Source: JAHFJU01 sp964354865 (lineage in GTDB: Bacteria > Patescibacteriota > Gracilibacteria > UBA1369 > UM-FILTER-53-11). From it: DNA of 43,209 bases. Positions 42,055 through 43,209 of the stretch are shown here, piece after piece. Numbering within the stretch: the stretch's first letter is position 1; each line of letters starts with the position of its first letter. The position numbers and the translations under genes were made by a program. Under the pieces are notes generated by a model. It was given only the letters and a program-made list of their open reading frames with translations, did no database searches and was not told the origin of the DNA. The stretch spans positions 1 to 43,209 of the forward strand of contig CAYHBN010000003.1 of the NCBI GenBank assembly GCA_964354865.1, written 5' to 3'.

Positions 42055-43094
42055 TGGCTTTCATACTACTCACTTCTCATAAACGCGGCCAAAAATCCCG
42101 CACCAAATATTCACACAACCACCGTGGAAGTGCGCTTTTAGTGGCGATGATTATTATGGGAATTTTAATGACGATTGCGATCGGAGTAAGTGAAATTGTT
42201 ATTCAAAGCGTGCATGATTCACGCCAATTGATAGACCGAACAACAGCTTGGTATAGAGCAGAATCGGGCATTGAAACGGCGCTTGATAAAATCACAAAAA
42301 ATGCGCCGGGGTTTCAAGTGAGTGGCAACGAGAATAGCGCAACCGATCTATACGATTATTCCATCGTGGCGGCGTCGAATAGATACCCCGTTGAACCGTA
42401 TCTAAATGCGCCATTCGAAGAGACCTACGCAGACTTGCCACTCGGACAAACGATCAATATTCCCCTCTTTTCTGCGGCGCAGAATGTAGAAGGAGAAGAA
42501 AATGCCGAAGTTAAGGGCATTACAGAATTCAAACTTCAATATTATTTGAACGCTGATTTAACGACAAAGCCTGGAATTAATACCGTCGACCTCGACATTA
42601 TTCGATGGAAGATTTTCGGAAAAAATCTTCTCGGTGAATCTGAGGTTATTAATGGATTGGTTCCTGACGATCGTCAAGATATTGACGGAGCACAACATGT
42701 AAGCTGTCTTGGAACCGCAGGCACAACTAATTGTTTTTTCGATGGTCAATATTTCGTACAAGATTCGTCTACAAAAGAAATCACAAAAGATGAGCGACAC
42801 CCCATTGATGATTTTTTACGAAATCACACAGAGAACTTCTTGGCAATTACCAATATGATTAACGTCGATATGATGGGGAACTCCATTCCTATCAATGAGA
42901 AAAAAACACTCGCAACGATTAAATATAAGTTGATTCAGCTACCAACAAACGAAAACGATAAACGACTTACCCTACCGACAATTAAAGTTACCGCCGATGG
43001 ATTTGAGAAAAATACGAAACAGAGTATTGATATTGAGATCAGCCGTGAGCGGTCGTTGCCGGTATTTAATTATGCGTTGTATAAGACGAAGTAG
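42054..43094 (+). CDS. Minor pilin, PilX/GspK-like
   Basis: A long basic leader (ending HNHRG) precedes SALLVAMIIMGILMTIAIGVSEIV, which lacks the Glu+5, as in GspK and PilX-type tip pilins. RQLIDRTTAWYRAESGIETALDKI follows, a pattern of PilX N-termini ('A-Y-A-A-E-S-G-x-E'). The C-terminal domain is about 280 residues, with two Cys (CLGTAGTTNC). It is the last gene of the operon in the window and may cap the tip complex. Confidence 0.8.
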   Translation: MAFILLTSHKRGQKSRTKYSHNHRGSALLVAMIIMGILMTIAIGVSEIVIQSVHDSRQLIDRTTAWYRAESGIETALDKITKNAPGFQVSGNENSATDLYDYSIVAASNRYPVEPYLNAPFEETYADLPLGQTINIPLFSAAQNVEGEENAEVKGITEFKLQYYLNADLTTKPGINTVDLDIIRWKIFGKNLLGESEVINGLVPDDRQDIDGAQHVSCLGTAGTTNCFFDGQYFVQDSSTKEITKDERHPIDDFLRNHTENFLAITNMINVDMMGNSIPINEKKTLATIKYKLIQLPTNENDKRLTLPTIKVTADGFEKNTKQSIDIEISRERSLPVFNYALYKTK

Positions 43095-43103
43095 TAGTAA
43101 GAA

Positions 43104-43119
43104 GTGTTCGCGCGAACAC
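43104..43119. repeat. Perfect 16-bp palindrome
   Basis: GTGTTCGCGCGAACAC is its own reverse complement and lies 10 nt after the last pilus gene. It has no T-run, so it is not a standard terminator. The remaining sequence to 43209 shows no gene. Confidence 0.7.
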
Positions 43120-43209
43120 GCATGCACAATAAAGTATCTAGTTTGTCGAGCACCCACCGTTCAGTACATACACCTGCCTATTTCTGCCCTGTAAAAAGTG
43201 ATATAGTCG

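Noticed and set aside
43104..43119. Palindrome as rho-independent terminator
   Set aside because: There is no loop and no T-run after it on either strand.
1..43209. CRISPR arrays, transposases, prophage genes, tRNA and rRNA genes
   Set aside because: No regularly spaced repeats, no transposase or integrase motifs, and no cloverleaf with T-loop consensus were found by eye. Only two small tandem repeats exist.
1..43209. Recoding of TGA as glycine or tryptophan
   Set aside because: TGA ends clear genes (for example 11009-11011, 6913-6915 and 27270-27272) at the expected family length.

Overview
The window looks like a chromosomal segment of a Candidate Phyla Radiation (Patescibacteria) bacterium, most likely Parcubacteria-like. 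This is inferred from several signs. Divergent or shortened housekeeping proteins sit next to gene families that are common in that group: an RNHCP zinc protein, a TilS without C-terminal domains, an exosortase-like protein, a pilus operon without secretin or PilP, and an HMA-TauE/SafE fusion beside a cupredoxin. Genes are tightly packed, Shine-Dalgarno sequences are almost absent, and -10 boxes often lie only 6-12 nt before the start codon. TGA is used as a normal stop, so this is not an SR1/Gracilibacteria code. No tRNA, rRNA, CRISPR array, transposase or prophage was seen.

Layout. 1-2541 (minus): a Na+/solute symporter split by a frameshift in an A7 run, overlapping a cysteine-rich protein that runs off the left edge. 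2582-4306 (plus): a tiny basic protein, FtsQ/DivIB and Sbp (a division-cluster remnant), then a structured 76-bp repeat. 4391-9302 (plus): a conserved hypothetical, tRNA-dihydrouridine synthase, exosortase-like protein, a second copy of the 76-bp repeat, PilT and an RlmI-type methyltransferase. 9305-14856: DinD, an HD hydrolase, membrane and secreted proteins, a decayed CopA tail, an HMA-TauE/SafE fusion and cupredoxin (copper handling), a 460-nt highly structured non-coding region, and MsrA. 14883-24494: an aminotransferase, SecA, a sugar-phosphate transferase, RNase P RNA, a TPR protein and a Fur-family regulator. 24542-29489: an amide-nitrogen and peptide cluster (glutamine synthetase, M14 peptidase, TrmB-like regulator, divergent asparaginase). 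29491-34319: a DUF4143 ATPase, ABC exporter, GalU and small hypotheticals. 34316-37701 (minus): an RNHCP-tilS-ftsH-hsp20 operon. 37750-43094 (plus): type IV pilus operon pilN-pilO-pilC plus four pilin-like genes.

How the genes fit together. PilT and the pilN/O/C/pilin operon build and retract a pilus on a cell with no sign of an outer-membrane secretin. SecA, FtsH, Hsp20, TilS, RNase P and Dus are core protein and RNA maintenance. GalU and the sugar transferase feed surface polysaccharide. The copper genes, Fur, MsrA and DinD are stress functions.

The least explained piece is 13848-14310. It lies between two convergent genes, has no credible ORF, and folds into a closed three-way junction with two long multi-helix arms. 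It is the best candidate for an undescribed element. Next in interest are the 76-bp repeats with compensatory changes, the repeated leaderless-type promoters, and the CopA remnant.
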